Assembly: GCF_004768785.1 (NCBI RefSeq)
Contig: NZ_SRMQ01000002.1
Span: 186,001 to 250,000 of the forward strand
Source: Caproiciproducens galactitolivorans
GTDB lineage: Bacteria; Bacillota; Clostridia; Oscillospirales; Acutalibacteraceae
DNA: 64,000 bases
Direction: 5' to 3'
A program made the translations under genes and the position numbers. The notes under the pieces are model-generated. The model was given only the letters and a program-made list of their open reading frames with translations, made no database searches and was not told the DNA's origin. Positions 26,469 through 34,737 of this stretch are shown here, in pieces. How positions within the stretch are numbered: position 1 is the first letter of the stretch; each line of letters starts with the position of its first letter.

Positions 26469-26966
26469 TTGGCTAGAATTGACGCAGCAACTATGGAACT
26501 GAAAGAACATGTAGTTGCTATTAATCGTGTATCCAAGACCGTAAAAGGCGGCCGTATCTTTAAGTTTGCCGCGCTCGTAGTTGTTGGCGATGGAAACGGT
26601 ACAGTCGGCTTTGGAATCGGTAAAGCGGGCGAAGTTCCCGACGCAATCCGCAAGGGTATTGAAGACGCGAAAAAGAATCTGATTAAGGTTGCGATGCGTG
26701 GCTCCACAATCCCGCACGAAATCATCGGCGCCTACGGCGCAGGCAGAGTTTTAATGAAGCCTGCCGCTCCCGGTACCGGCGTTATTGCCGGCGGCCCGGT
26801 TCGTGCCGTTGTTGAAGCGGCCGGAATCAGGGATATCAGAACAAAAGCCCTTCGTTCCAATAATCCATGCAATGTAGTCAGAGCAACTTTGGACGGTATG
26901 TCCAAGCTGCGCACAGCCGAGGAAGTCGCTGCAACACGCGGCAAGTCGGTAAAAGAAATTTTATAA
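26469..26966 (+). CDS. rpsE: 30S ribosomal protein S5
   Basis: A 165-residue accuracy-related protein. The start is a TTG after AAGGAGGAATACTT, the only initiator with a good site. [20 protein letters not shown] and [20 protein letters not shown] are diagnostic. Confidence 0.97.
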   Translation: MARIDAATMELKEHVVAINRVSKTVKGGRIFKFAALVVVGDGNGTVGFGIGKAGEVPDAIRKGIEDAKKNLIKVAMRGSTIPHEIIGAYGAGRVLMKPAAPGTGVIAGGPVRAVVEAAGIRDIRTKALRSNNPCNVVRATLDGMSKLRTAEEVAATRGKSVKEIL

Positions 26967-26981
26967 TTAGGGGGGAGCAAT

Positions 26982-27161
26982 ATGGCACAGCTTAAAGTAA
27001 AGCTGGTAAGAAGTCTTATTGGCAGCAAAAAGGACCAGATTGCAACCGCCCAGGCTCTTGGTCTTTTTAAGATAGGCGACACTTCGGTACAGCCCGACAA
27101 TGAGCAGACCAAAGGCAAGGTGGCAAAGATAATCCACCTCATCGAGGTAAGCAAAGCGTAA
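26982..27161 (+). CDS. rpmD: 50S ribosomal protein L30
   Basis: A 59-residue protein, translated here by hand because it is short. It begins MAQLKVKLVRSLIGSKKDQI and ends IIHLIEVSKA, and GGGGGGAGCAAT precedes the ATG. It fills the gap between rpsE and rplO in the usual spc order. Confidence 0.96.
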   Translation: MAQLKVKLVRSLIGSKKDQIATAQALGLFKIGDTSVQPDNEQTKGKVAKIIHLIEVSKA

Positions 27162-27175
27162 GGAGGTGCGAATAA

Positions 27176-27616
27176 ATGAAGTTGCACGAACTATCTGCAG
27201 TACCCGGTTCTAAGAAGGAGCCGAAGCGTATTGGCAGGGGACACGGTTCAGGTCAGGGAAAGACTGCCGGCAAGGGCCACAAAGGTCAAAAGGCCAGAGC
27301 GGGCAGAGGTATGCGTCCTGGATTTGAAGGCGGACAGATGCCTTTACAGAGACGTATTCCGAAGAGAGGTTTCAATAATATTTTCGCGAAAAATATTGTA
27401 GCCGTAAATGTTGGCACGCTCGAACGATTCGAGGACGGCGCTGTGGTCGACACACAGGCGCTGATCGATTCTGGCATTGTGAAAACATGCTGCGATGGGA
27501 TTAAAATTCTTGGAAACGGGAATTTAACGAAAAAACTTACAGTGAAGGTGACTGCTTACTCCGAGGCCGCAAAACAAAAGATAGAGACCGCGGGTGGAAA
27601 GGCAGAGGTGATCTAA
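27176..27616 (+). CDS. rplO: 50S ribosomal protein L15
   Basis: A 146-residue late-assembly protein. It begins [20 protein letters not shown], followed by the Gly/Arg/Lys-rich [20 protein letters not shown]. Its stop is one base before the secY TTG start. Confidence 0.98.
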   Translation: MKLHELSAVPGSKKEPKRIGRGHGSGQGKTAGKGHKGQKARAGRGMRPGFEGGQMPLQRRIPKRGFNNIFAKNIVAVNVGTLERFEDGAVVDTQALIDSGIVKTCCDGIKILGNGNLTKKLTVKVTAYSEAAKQKIETAGGKAEVI

Positions 27617-27617
27617 G

Positions 27618-28952
27618 TTGTTTAAAACACTTAAGAATGCCTGGGGGATTCCCGATCTTCGCAAGAAGATTCTGTTCACGCTTTTTATTATTATGGTTTT
27701 CCGTTTCGGTGCCGTTATTCCGGTCCCGTTCCTCAATGTAACCGCATTGAAGGGATTGATGAACACGGTGGATAAGACCGGTTCGGCACTGAGCTATCTC
27801 GATATGCTTTCCGGCGGCGCTTTTGCAAACGGTACGCTGTTTGCAATGAGCGTTACGCCCTATATCAACAGCTCCATTATTATGCAGCTCCTTACAGTCG
27901 CGATTCCAGCGTTGGAAAGACTTTCGAAGGAAGGCGAAGAGGGCCGAAAAAAAATCGCTACCTATACCCGCTATGTAACGGTTCTGCTTGGTTTGATTCA
28001 AGGTACCGCGTATTTCTTCTATCTGCGCAACAGCTCTTACCAGGGTACGCCGATTACGAAGTACACAAAGGGCTGGGAGGAAGTTTTTGCAGCATTTGTC
28101 ATTATCATGGTGTTTACCGCCGGTACCGCATTGATGATGTGGCTGGGCGAGCAAATCAACCAGCATGGTATTGGCAACGGTATTTCCATACTCCTGTTCT
28201 CCGGTATCGTGGCAAGAATGCCGCATACGATTAATCTGTTGGGTCAGTATCTGCAGGCTGCCAATCAGGATGCCACTTCATACGGCAAGTACTACTTCTT
28301 TGTACCGCTGTTTGTTGTTCTTTTCCTGGTCGTTATTTGGGTCATCGTTTTTATGAACGATGCGGAGCGTCGTATCCCGGTTCAGTATGCGAAGCGCATG
28401 GTGGGCAGAAAAATGTACGGCGGCCAGAGCAGTCATATTCCGATCAAGGTCGGGATGTCCGGCGTTATGCCGATTATTTTCGCAAGCTCAATTCTCTCAA
28501 TTCCTAGCACGATTCAGTTGTTCCTTGGAAAAAGGGTATTGACCGGCTTCTGGAAGAGCTTTTTCGACGCTTTTTCCACTACCGGTTTGCTGTATTCGTT
28601 AGTTTATTTCCTGTTGATTATAATGTTTGCATATTTCTATGTAGCAATTCAGTATAATCCGATTGAGATGGCCAATAATCTTCGTCAGAATAACGGTACG
28701 ATCCCGGGTATCCGTCCCGGTAAGCCGACATCTGATTACATTTCGAGGATTCTTTCCAAAATCACGCTGATCGGTGCGCTGTTCCTCGCGGTGATCGCAC
28801 TTCTGCCAATTGGCTTCGGTGCCTTTACCGGCATGCACAACATGTCGATCGGGGGTACGTCCATCCTGATTCTGGTTGGCGTCGCGCTGGAAACCGTGAA
28901 GCAGATGGAGTCTCAGATGATGATGCGCCATTACAAAGGCTTCCTTGATTGA
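27618..28952 (+). CDS. secY: Preprotein translocase subunit SecY
   Basis: A 444-residue membrane protein with about ten transmembrane helices that forms the protein-conducting channel. The start is a TTG that directly follows the rplO stop, so translation is coupled. FGAVIPVPFLNVTALKG, ALMMWLGEQINQHGIGNGIS and the cytoplasmic loop RRIPVQYAKRMVGRKMYGG are family signatures. Confidence 0.98.
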   Translation: MFKTLKNAWGIPDLRKKILFTLFIIMVFRFGAVIPVPFLNVTALKGLMNTVDKTGSALSYLDMLSGGAFANGTLFAMSVTPYINSSIIMQLLTVAIPALERLSKEGEEGRKKIATYTRYVTVLLGLIQGTAYFFYLRNSSYQGTPITKYTKGWEEVFAAFVIIMVFTAGTALMMWLGEQINQHGIGNGISILLFSGIVARMPHTINLLGQYLQAANQDATSYGKYYFFVPLFVVLFLVVIWVIVFMNDAERRIPVQYAKRMVGRKMYGGQSSHIPIKVGMSGVMPIIFASSILSIPSTIQLFLGKRVLTGFWKSFFDAFSTTGLLYSLVYFLLIIMFAYFYVAIQYNPIEMANNLRQNNGTIPGIRPGKPTSDYISRILSKITLIGALFLAVIALLPIGFGAFTGMHNMSIGGTSILILVGVALETVKQMESQMMMRHYKGFLD

Positions 28953-28968
28953 TAAGGAGTGAGAGAAT

Positions 28969-29601
28969 ATGAAGCTGATACTTCTCGGCGCCCCCGGCGC
29001 CGGTAAGGGTACGCAAGCAGAAGTAATCTGCGAGCGTTTCAATATTCCAACAATTTCTACGGGCAACATTATCCGTGAAGCGCTGAAAAGCGGCACTGAA
29101 ATGGGAATTCGCGCAAAATCCTTTGTGGATGCGGGCAAACTTGTTCCGGACGAGGTCGTTATCGGTATCATTCAGGAACGCTTAGCCAAGGATGACTGCA
29201 GCAACGGTTTTGTTCTGGACGGTTTTCCGCGCACGATTCCCCAGGCCGAGGCTCTGGACAAAATGGGCATTGCGATCGACAAGGTAATCGATATCGAGGT
29301 TCCTGATGAGGTCATCGTAGAGCGCATGTCCGGACGCCGTGTCTGCGAGAGCTGCGGCGCCAGCTACCACCTGGTTTACAATAAGCCGGATGTCGATGGC
29401 GTTTGCAGCAAATGCGGCGGCACCCTTGTTCAGCGCAAGGATGATCACCCGGATACAGTCAAAGAGCGCTTGAAGGTATATCATGACCAAACCGAGCCTC
29501 TGAAAGGCTACTATTCCAAGCAGGGCAAGCTTTATGTTGTAGAAGGGCACGAAGATGTTGCAAGTACAACAAAACGAGTTCTTGCCGCAATCGAGGCGTA
29601 A
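28969..29601 (+). CDS. adk: Adenylate kinase
   Basis: A 210-residue enzyme that interconverts ATP plus AMP with two ADP. The P-loop is LLGAPGAGKGTQAE, and FVLDGFPRTIPQAEALD binds AMP. The LID is the Gram-positive zinc type with CESCGASYHL and CSKCGG, four cysteines. Confidence 0.98.
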   Translation: MKLILLGAPGAGKGTQAEVICERFNIPTISTGNIIREALKSGTEMGIRAKSFVDAGKLVPDEVVIGIIQERLAKDDCSNGFVLDGFPRTIPQAEALDKMGIAIDKVIDIEVPDEVIVERMSGRRVCESCGASYHLVYNKPDVDGVCSKCGGTLVQRKDDHPDTVKERLKVYHDQTEPLKGYYSKQGKLYVVEGHEDVASTTKRVLAAIEA

Positions 29602-29603
29602 TC

Positions 29604-30356
29604 ATGATAGTGCTTAAAACCAGCAGGGAGCTTTCGGCAATGAGATCTGCCGGAAGGATAGCTGCAAGAGCGTTGAAATTGGCCGGCGAAGCGGTTGAAC
29701 CCGGGGTATCTACCTGGGAGATCGACCGCATTGTCCGCCGCTATATCGAGGAACAAGGTGCAAAGCCCACGTTCCTTGGTTACGGCGGGTTTCCTGCAAG
29801 CGCCTGTATCTCGGTCAATAATGTGGTTATCCATGGTATACCAAGCAAAGACACCATTATCAAACAGGGCGACATTGTGAGCATTGACATTGGCGCCACC
29901 TTTGACGGATATGTCGGTGACAATGCGTACACGTTTCCCTGTGGAGATGTAAGCGCACAGGCGCAGGCCCTGATGGATGCAACGCGCGAAAGTCTTTATG
30001 AAGGCATTAAAGCCGCAAAAGTCGGTGCGCGCATCGGCGATATCGGCAGCGCGATCCAAAGGTATACCGAAGCTCGCGGTTACTCGGTGGTACGGGATTT
30101 CGTCGGCCACGGAGTAGGTGCGAAGATGCATGAAGACCCTACCGTTCCTAATTACGGCACACCCGGCAGGGGCGTGCGCCTGTTATCAGGCATGACTATC
30201 GCAATTGAACCAATGATCAACCAGGGTGTTAAGGAAGTAAAAACGCTTGCGGACGGTTGGACGACCGTAACCGCCGACGGAAAGCTTTCCGCACACTTTG
30301 AGCATTCCGTCGCCATTACTCCGGACGGTCCAGTAATTTTAACATTGCCGGATTAA
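29604..30356 (+). CDS. map: Methionine aminopeptidase, type I
   Basis: A 250-residue enzyme that removes the initiator Met from nascent proteins. Metal ligands are visible in SIDIGATFDGYVGDNAYTF (two Asp), FVGHGVGAKMHEDP (His), AIEPMI (Glu) and FEHSVAIT (Glu region). The gene starts two bases after adk. Confidence 0.97.
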   Translation: MIVLKTSRELSAMRSAGRIAARALKLAGEAVEPGVSTWEIDRIVRRYIEEQGAKPTFLGYGGFPASACISVNNVVIHGIPSKDTIIKQGDIVSIDIGATFDGYVGDNAYTFPCGDVSAQAQALMDATRESLYEGIKAAKVGARIGDIGSAIQRYTEARGYSVVRDFVGHGVGAKMHEDPTVPNYGTPGRGVRLLSGMTIAIEPMINQGVKEVKTLADGWTTVTADGKLSAHFEHSVAITPDGPVILTLPD

Positions 30357-30369
30357 GGGAGGGGTAACG

Positions 30370-30636
30370 ATGGACTTTGTCAGAGGGCTGGTTGTTCGGT
30401 CGGTCGCGGGGCGCGACAAGGGCGGTTTTTTCGCCGTGCTGGAAGCGGATGATGTTTACGCCGTTATTTGTGACGGGAAACGCCGAAGCCTGAGCAATCC
30501 GAAAAAGAAAAAGCTGAAGCATTTGGCCGCGACCAAAACCGTACTGGCTGAAGGTTCAATGCAGACCAACCGTGAAATACGAAATGCTCTTCGGAATTTT
30601 CAAGCCGGGAGCCGTTTTCCACATGAGGAGGGTTAA
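30370..30636 (+). CDS. KOW domain RNA-binding protein (L14e-like)
   Basis: An 88-residue basic protein with an N-terminal KOW-type start ([20 protein letters not shown]) and a Lys-rich [14 protein letters not shown] segment. In clostridia such a gene commonly lies between map and infA and is annotated as a KOW-domain or ribosomal L14e/L6e/L27e-like protein. An RNA or ribosome-associated role is likely but its exact function is not established. GGGAGGGGTAACG precedes the ATG. Confidence 0.88.
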   Translation: MDFVRGLVVRSVAGRDKGGFFAVLEADDVYAVICDGKRRSLSNPKKKKLKHLAATKTVLAEGSMQTNREIRNALRNFQAGSRFPHEEG

Positions 30637-30641
30637 TATAT

Positions 30642-30860
30642 ATGTCGAAGCAGGACGTAATAGAAACTGAAGGCGTCGTAACTGAAGCACTACCTAATGC
30701 AATGTTTATGGTAGAGCTTCCGAATCACCATACGGTACTCGCGCATATTTCCGGCAAGCTTCGGATGAATTTCATCCGTATTCTGCCGGGCGACAAGGTC
30801 ACAATCGAGTTGTCGCCTTACGATCTGACGCGCGGGCGCATCACATGGCGTTCAAAGTAA
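30642..30860 (+). CDS. infA: Translation initiation factor IF-1
   Basis: A 72-residue OB-fold protein that occupies the A site during initiation. [20 protein letters not shown], then [20 protein letters not shown] and the C-terminal [11 protein letters not shown] are invariant features. Confidence 0.98.
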   Translation: MSKQDVIETEGVVTEALPNAMFMVELPNHHTVLAHISGKLRMNFIRILPGDKVTIELSPYDLTRGRITWRSK

Positions 30861-30890
30861 AACAAAGACTCGCTAAGGGAGGGCGCACAA

Positions 30891-31004
30891 ATGAAAGTAA
30901 GACCTTCTGTCAAAAAAATTTGTGAAAAATGCAAAATCATTAAGCGCAAGGGTAAAGTCATGGTAATCTGTGAAAACCCGAAGCATAAGCAGCGCCAGGG
31001 ATAA
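30891..31004 (+). CDS. rpmJ: 50S ribosomal protein L36
   Basis: A 37-residue protein translated by hand: it begins [20 protein letters not shown] and ends HKQRQG. Ligands CEKC, the later Cys and His32 make it the zinc (C+) type. GGGAGGGCGCACAA precedes the ATG. It lies in the usual place between infA and rpsM. Confidence 0.97.
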   Translation: MKVRPSVKKICEKCKIIKRKGKVMVICENPKHKQRQG

Positions 31005-31044
31005 TTTGGCGCGGACCTATTAACAATGGAGGTGCAAAACCAAT

Positions 31045-31413
31045 ATGGCGCGTATATCAGGTGTTGACTTGCCAAGAGATAAGCGCATCGAAATTGCTCT
31101 TACCTATATTTTCGGAATCGGACGCAAAACCGCCACAGAAATCTGCGCGGCAACAGGTGTTAATCCGGATACCCGCGTAAGGGATTTAACAGAAGATGAT
31201 GCTGCGAAGCTCAGAGAATATATCGACCATAACTGCCGCGTTGAAGGCGATCTTCGCCGCGACGTAGCTTTTGACATTAAGAGATTGATTGAAATCGGCT
31301 GCTACCGCGGAATTCGTCACCGCAAGGGTTTGCCGGTAAGAGGCCAGCGTTCCAAGACCAACGCGCGTACACGCAAGGGTCCGAGAAAGACAATGGCTAA
31401 CAAGAAAAAATAA
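31045..31413 (+). CDS. rpsM: 30S ribosomal protein S13
   Basis: A 122-residue 30S head protein contacting P-site tRNA and L5. [20 protein letters not shown] at the start and [19 protein letters not shown] at the end are diagnostic. Confidence 0.98.
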   Translation: MARISGVDLPRDKRIEIALTYIFGIGRKTATEICAATGVNPDTRVRDLTEDDAAKLREYIDHNCRVEGDLRRDVAFDIKRLIEIGCYRGIRHRKGLPVRGQRSKTNARTRKGPRKTMANKKK

Positions 31414-31431
31414 TAGGGAGGGATTCTAGAA

Positions 31432-31842
31432 ATGGCAGCACAGAAGGGCCCAGCAAAAAAGGGCACCGCAGTTCGCAGACGCCGCGAGCGTAAAAATATA
31501 GATCGTGGAGCCGCTCATATCCAGTCCACCTTTAACAACACGATTGTTACCATTACCGATACGCAGGGCAATGCCGTATCGTGGGCAAGTTCCGGTGAAT
31601 TGGGATTCAGAGGTTCCAGAAAGTCCACTCCTTTTGCCGCTCAGACCGCAGCCGAAACCGCCGCGAAAGCAGCGATGGAGCATGGTATGAAAACGGTTGA
31701 GGTTTATGTAAAGGGACCGGGAGCCGGCCGTGAAGCGGCAATCCGCGCACTTCAGGGCGCAGGCCTTGAAGTCAGTATGATTAAGGACGTTACCCCGATT
31801 CCGCATAACGGATGCCGTCCTCCGAAGAGAAGACGCGTATAG
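31432..31842 (+). CDS. rpsK: 30S ribosomal protein S11
   Basis: A 136-residue platform protein. [20 protein letters not shown] and the C-terminal [18 protein letters not shown] are diagnostic. Confidence 0.98.
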   Translation: MAAQKGPAKKGTAVRRRRERKNIDRGAAHIQSTFNNTIVTITDTQGNAVSWASSGELGFRGSRKSTPFAAQTAAETAAKAAMEHGMKTVEVYVKGPGAGREAAIRALQGAGLEVSMIKDVTPIPHNGCRPPKRRRV

Positions 31843-31874
31843 TATAAACCGATAATAGGAGGTGCAACCATAAT

Positions 31875-32501
31875 ATGGCAAGATATACAGACGCTGTGTG
31901 CAAACTTTGCCGCCGTGAAGGACAGAAGCTGTTTTTGAAGGGCACAAGATGCTACACAGATAAATGCGGTGTTACCCGCAGATCATACGCCCCGGGCCAG
32001 CATGGCCAGGGCCGCAAGAAAACATCCGAATACGGCCTGCAGCTTCGTGCTAAGCAGATGACAAAACGCTACTATGGCGTATTGGAGTCCCAGTTCAGAA
32101 GCTACTATGACCTTGCAACACATAGAGAAGGAAAGACCGGCGACGAGCTGCTCTCAATTTTGGAGTCCCGCCTCGACAACGTCGTTTACCGCCTTGGCTG
32201 GGCAAGCTCCAGAGCAGAAGCCCGTCAGCTTGTTGTTCACGGTCACTTTAACGTGAACGGAAAAAGAGTAGACATTCCTTCCTACCTTACAAAGCCGGGT
32301 GAAGTAATTTCCATCCGCGATAAGAGCCGCCAGAGTGAAAAGATTAAAGCGGTTATTGAGGAAAACGCGTCCCGTCCGGTTGTTAAATGGCTTGACGTGA
32401 ATCGTGATACCCTGGAAGGGAAGATTATCGCATCGCCGACCCGTGAGGATATTGACCTGGCAGTCGATGAGACTCTCATCGTTGAGTTGTACTCCAAGTA
32501 A
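31875..32501 (+). CDS. rpsD: 30S ribosomal protein S4
   Basis: A 208-residue assembly-initiating protein. Cys9, Cys12, Cys26 and Cys31 form the zinc knuckle of the C+ type. The S4 RNA-binding domain is [21 protein letters not shown]4 represses the alpha operon in other bacteria. The gap to rpoA is 72 bases. Confidence 0.98.
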   Translation: MARYTDAVCKLCRREGQKLFLKGTRCYTDKCGVTRRSYAPGQHGQGRKKTSEYGLQLRAKQMTKRYYGVLESQFRSYYDLATHREGKTGDELLSILESRLDNVVYRLGWASSRAEARQLVVHGHFNVNGKRVDIPSYLTKPGEVISIRDKSRQSEKIKAVIEENASRPVVKWLDVNRDTLEGKIIASPTREDIDLAVDETLIVELYSK

Positions 32502-32573
32502 TGCCGTCTTTTGACAGCATAGAGTAAACATCATGGCTGATACGAATCCGCTATATGTCAAGGAGGGTCGCTA

Positions 32574-33527
32574 ATGATCGAGATTGAGAAGCCAAAAATT
32601 GAAACAGAAGAGTTAAGCAATGACGGAACCTACGGCAAATTTGTCGTAGAACCGCTTGAGCGAGGCTTTGGAACAACCTTGGGCAATAGTCTGAGGCGTG
32701 TCCTTTTATCGTCGCTGCCGGGGGTTGCAGTCACATCAATCAAAATAGACGGCGTTCTTCATGAATTTTCTACCATTCCCGGAGTAAAAGAGGACGTCAC
32801 CGAGATTGTGCTCAATATTAAGGGTTTGACCGCCAAGCTCCATTGTGACGGCCCAAAAACAGTTGAAATCTGTGCGGAGGGCCCGTGCGATGTAACGGCC
32901 GACTCTATCAAGTGCGACAGCGAGGTTGAAATCCTTAATCCCGAGATGCATATTGCAACTTTGGGAGAGGGAGCAAAGCTGTATATGGAATTGACCTTGG
33001 ATAAGGGCCGCGGATATGTCCCCGCCGAAAGAAACAAACAGAACCTGAACGGAAACGTAATCGGCGAGATTCCGGTGGATTCCATCTACACTCCTGTTTA
33101 TAAGGTGAATTATAATGTTGAGCCAACCCGTGTAGGCCAGAGCATAGACTTTGACAAGCTTACGCTGGAGGTTTGGACCAACGGCGTTATCGGAGCGCAG
33201 GAAGCGGTTTCTTTAGCCGCGAAAGTCCTTACCGAACACTTGAACCTCTTTGTTGATTTGTCCGACAAGGGCAGCAGCACCGAGATTATGGTTGAAAAGG
33301 ACGATAAGGGCAAGGAGAAAGTGCTTGAAATGACAATTGAAGAGCTTGATCTTTCGGTCCGTTCCTTCAACTGCCTCAAGCGCGCCGGTATTAATACGGT
33401 TGAAGACCTGATCAATAAATCAGAAGAGGATATGATGAAGGTTCGCAACCTCGGACGTAAATCCCTTGAGGAGGTTGTCTGGAAGATGGCCTCCCTCGGT
33501 TTCCAACTACGCAAGGATGATGAATAA
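32574..33527 (+). CDS. rpoA: DNA-directed RNA polymerase subunit alpha
   Basis: A 317-residue subunit. The N-terminal dimerisation domain includes [20 protein letters not shown], and the C-terminal domain that binds UP elements includes [20 protein letters not shown] and [26 protein letters not shown] precedes the ATG. Confidence 0.99.
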   Translation: MIEIEKPKIETEELSNDGTYGKFVVEPLERGFGTTLGNSLRRVLLSSLPGVAVTSIKIDGVLHEFSTIPGVKEDVTEIVLNIKGLTAKLHCDGPKTVEICAEGPCDVTADSIKCDSEVEILNPEMHIATLGEGAKLYMELTLDKGRGYVPAERNKQNLNGNVIGEIPVDSIYTPVYKVNYNVEPTRVGQSIDFDKLTLEVWTNGVIGAQEAVSLAAKVLTEHLNLFVDLSDKGSSTEIMVEKDDKGKEKVLEMTIEELDLSVRSFNCLKRAGINTVEDLINKSEEDMMKVRNLGRKSLEEVVWKMASLGFQLRKDDE

Positions 33528-33565
33528 TCCCTTGTGCAAACCTAAGGTAAAGGAGTGATATTTCG

Positions 33566-33907
33566 ATGCCCGGAACCAGAAAGCTCGGAAGAGACACTGA
33601 CCACAGAACAGCCATGCTGAGGGCGATGGTTACCTTTCTTTTAGAGAATGGCAAAATCGAAACCACAGTTACTCGCGCCAAGGAGGTCCGCTCCATGACC
33701 GAGAAAATGATAACGATTGCGAAGGAAAACAACCTTCACAACAAGCGCCTTGTGATGGCATTCATTACTAAAGAAGATGTAGCGAATAAGCTGTTTAACG
33801 AGATTGCTCCGAAGTATGCCGACCGCAACGGCGGTTATACACGAATTAGCAAGCTTGGCCCTCGCCGCGGTGACGCCGCAGAGATGGGAATTATCGAACT
33901 GGTTTAA
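33566..33907 (+). CDS. rplQ: 50S ribosomal protein L17
   Basis: A 113-residue protein near the tunnel exit and the last gene of the operon. It begins [20 protein letters not shown] and ends [17 protein letters not shown] terminator follows. Confidence 0.98.
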   Translation: MPGTRKLGRDTDHRTAMLRAMVTFLLENGKIETTVTRAKEVRSMTEKMITIAKENNLHNKRLVMAFITKEDVANKLFNEIAPKYADRNGGYTRISKLGPRRGDAAEMGIIELV

Positions 33908-33918
33908 ATAAGGTATTG

Positions 33919-33947
33919 AAAGGCTACCGGTTACGGCAGCCTTTTTT
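33919..33947 (+). terminator. Terminator of the ribosomal protein operon
   Basis: AAAGGCT and CCG pair with CGG and AGCCTTT (an A/C internal mismatch) around GTTA, followed by a T run. It overlaps nothing coding. Confidence 0.85.
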
Positions 33948-33984
33948 GCTGCCTTTTCTATTAATGAATAGGAAGAGGAGATCT

Positions 33985-34434
33985 ATGTATTTAGTCAGCT
34001 CCTGCTTGGCAGGAATTCCTTGTAGATATGATGGAAAAAGCTGCACGAACCCGAAGATAGCCGAATTGGTAAAGCAGGGGAAAGCAATCCCAGTCTGCCC
34101 GGAGCTATTGGCGGGCCTGCCTGTTCCAAGGCCTTGCTGCGAGATTGTCGTGGATAAGAGCGGGAAGAAAAAAGTGATGAGCGCAAATGGGGAAGACCTG
34201 ACAAAGGAATTTGACAACGGTGCGCGAGAGGCCCTCAGGATCGCGAGCGAAAACGGGATCAAGAAGGCAGTCTTGAAGTCAAAAAGCCCTTCCTGCGGGT
34301 GCGGCTGTATTTATGATGGAACCTTTTCGGGCAGAGTGATTCCCGGAAACGGAAAAGCAGCGCAGCTTTTACTTGAAAATGGAATAGAAGTGCTGACGGA
34401 AAACGAAGCGGATATGCTAAAGGTCTTCGGATAA
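33985..34434 (+). CDS. DUF523 family protein
   Basis: A 149-residue protein beginning MYLVSSCLAGIPCRYDGKSC. Conserved Cys-containing motifs (SSCLAG, PVCPELLAGLPVPRP and LKSKSPSCGCG) define the DUF523 family, small cytoplasmic proteins of unknown function in many bacteria. The cysteines suggest metal or Fe-S binding, which is inference. I chose the ATG at 33985, since GAAGAGGAG lies just upstream; a longer frame runs into the rplQ terminator. Confidence 0.85.
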   Translation: MYLVSSCLAGIPCRYDGKSCTNPKIAELVKQGKAIPVCPELLAGLPVPRPCCEIVVDKSGKKKVMSANGEDLTKEFDNGAREALRIASENGIKKAVLKSKSPSCGCGCIYDGTFSGRVIPGNGKAAQLLLENGIEVLTENEADMLKVFG

Positions 34435-34493
34435 GCGGTGATTCCGGTTTGCCGAAGTAAATTTTCGGCTTTATCAAATTTTTCCATTCGTTT

Positions 34494-34530
34494 GCCAGGC
34501 TTGGGGCAACGCCCAAGCCTGGCTTTTTTA
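34494..34530 (+). terminator. Intrinsic terminator after the DUF523 gene
   Basis: GCCAGGCTTGGG pairs perfectly with CCCAAGCCTGGC around GCAACG and is followed by TTTTTTA. Confidence 0.93.
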
Positions 34531-34737
34531 TTTTTGAATTTTTATCCAAATTTGTAAAATATAGAAAAAATTGGAGGTATCCATTAGGATAAAATGTAGA
34601 CGTAAATCGGCAAAAAGATTGCCAATAATTACAATAAAGAATTATTCTCGAATTCGATTATTTCCAGCTTATTTTCCTATAAAATGAAGTCTGTTCCAGC
34701 AATGGGAAAATTAATCAGCAAAGAAAGGAAATGAGCA
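34531..34737 (+). other. AT-rich upstream region of the secreted repeat protein
   Basis: There is no ORF. A small GGCAAAAAGATTGCC hairpin lies near 34610-34625. TATAAA at about 34678 is a candidate -10 without a convincing -35. The ribosome site AAAGGAAATGAGCA ends the region. Confidence 0.4.
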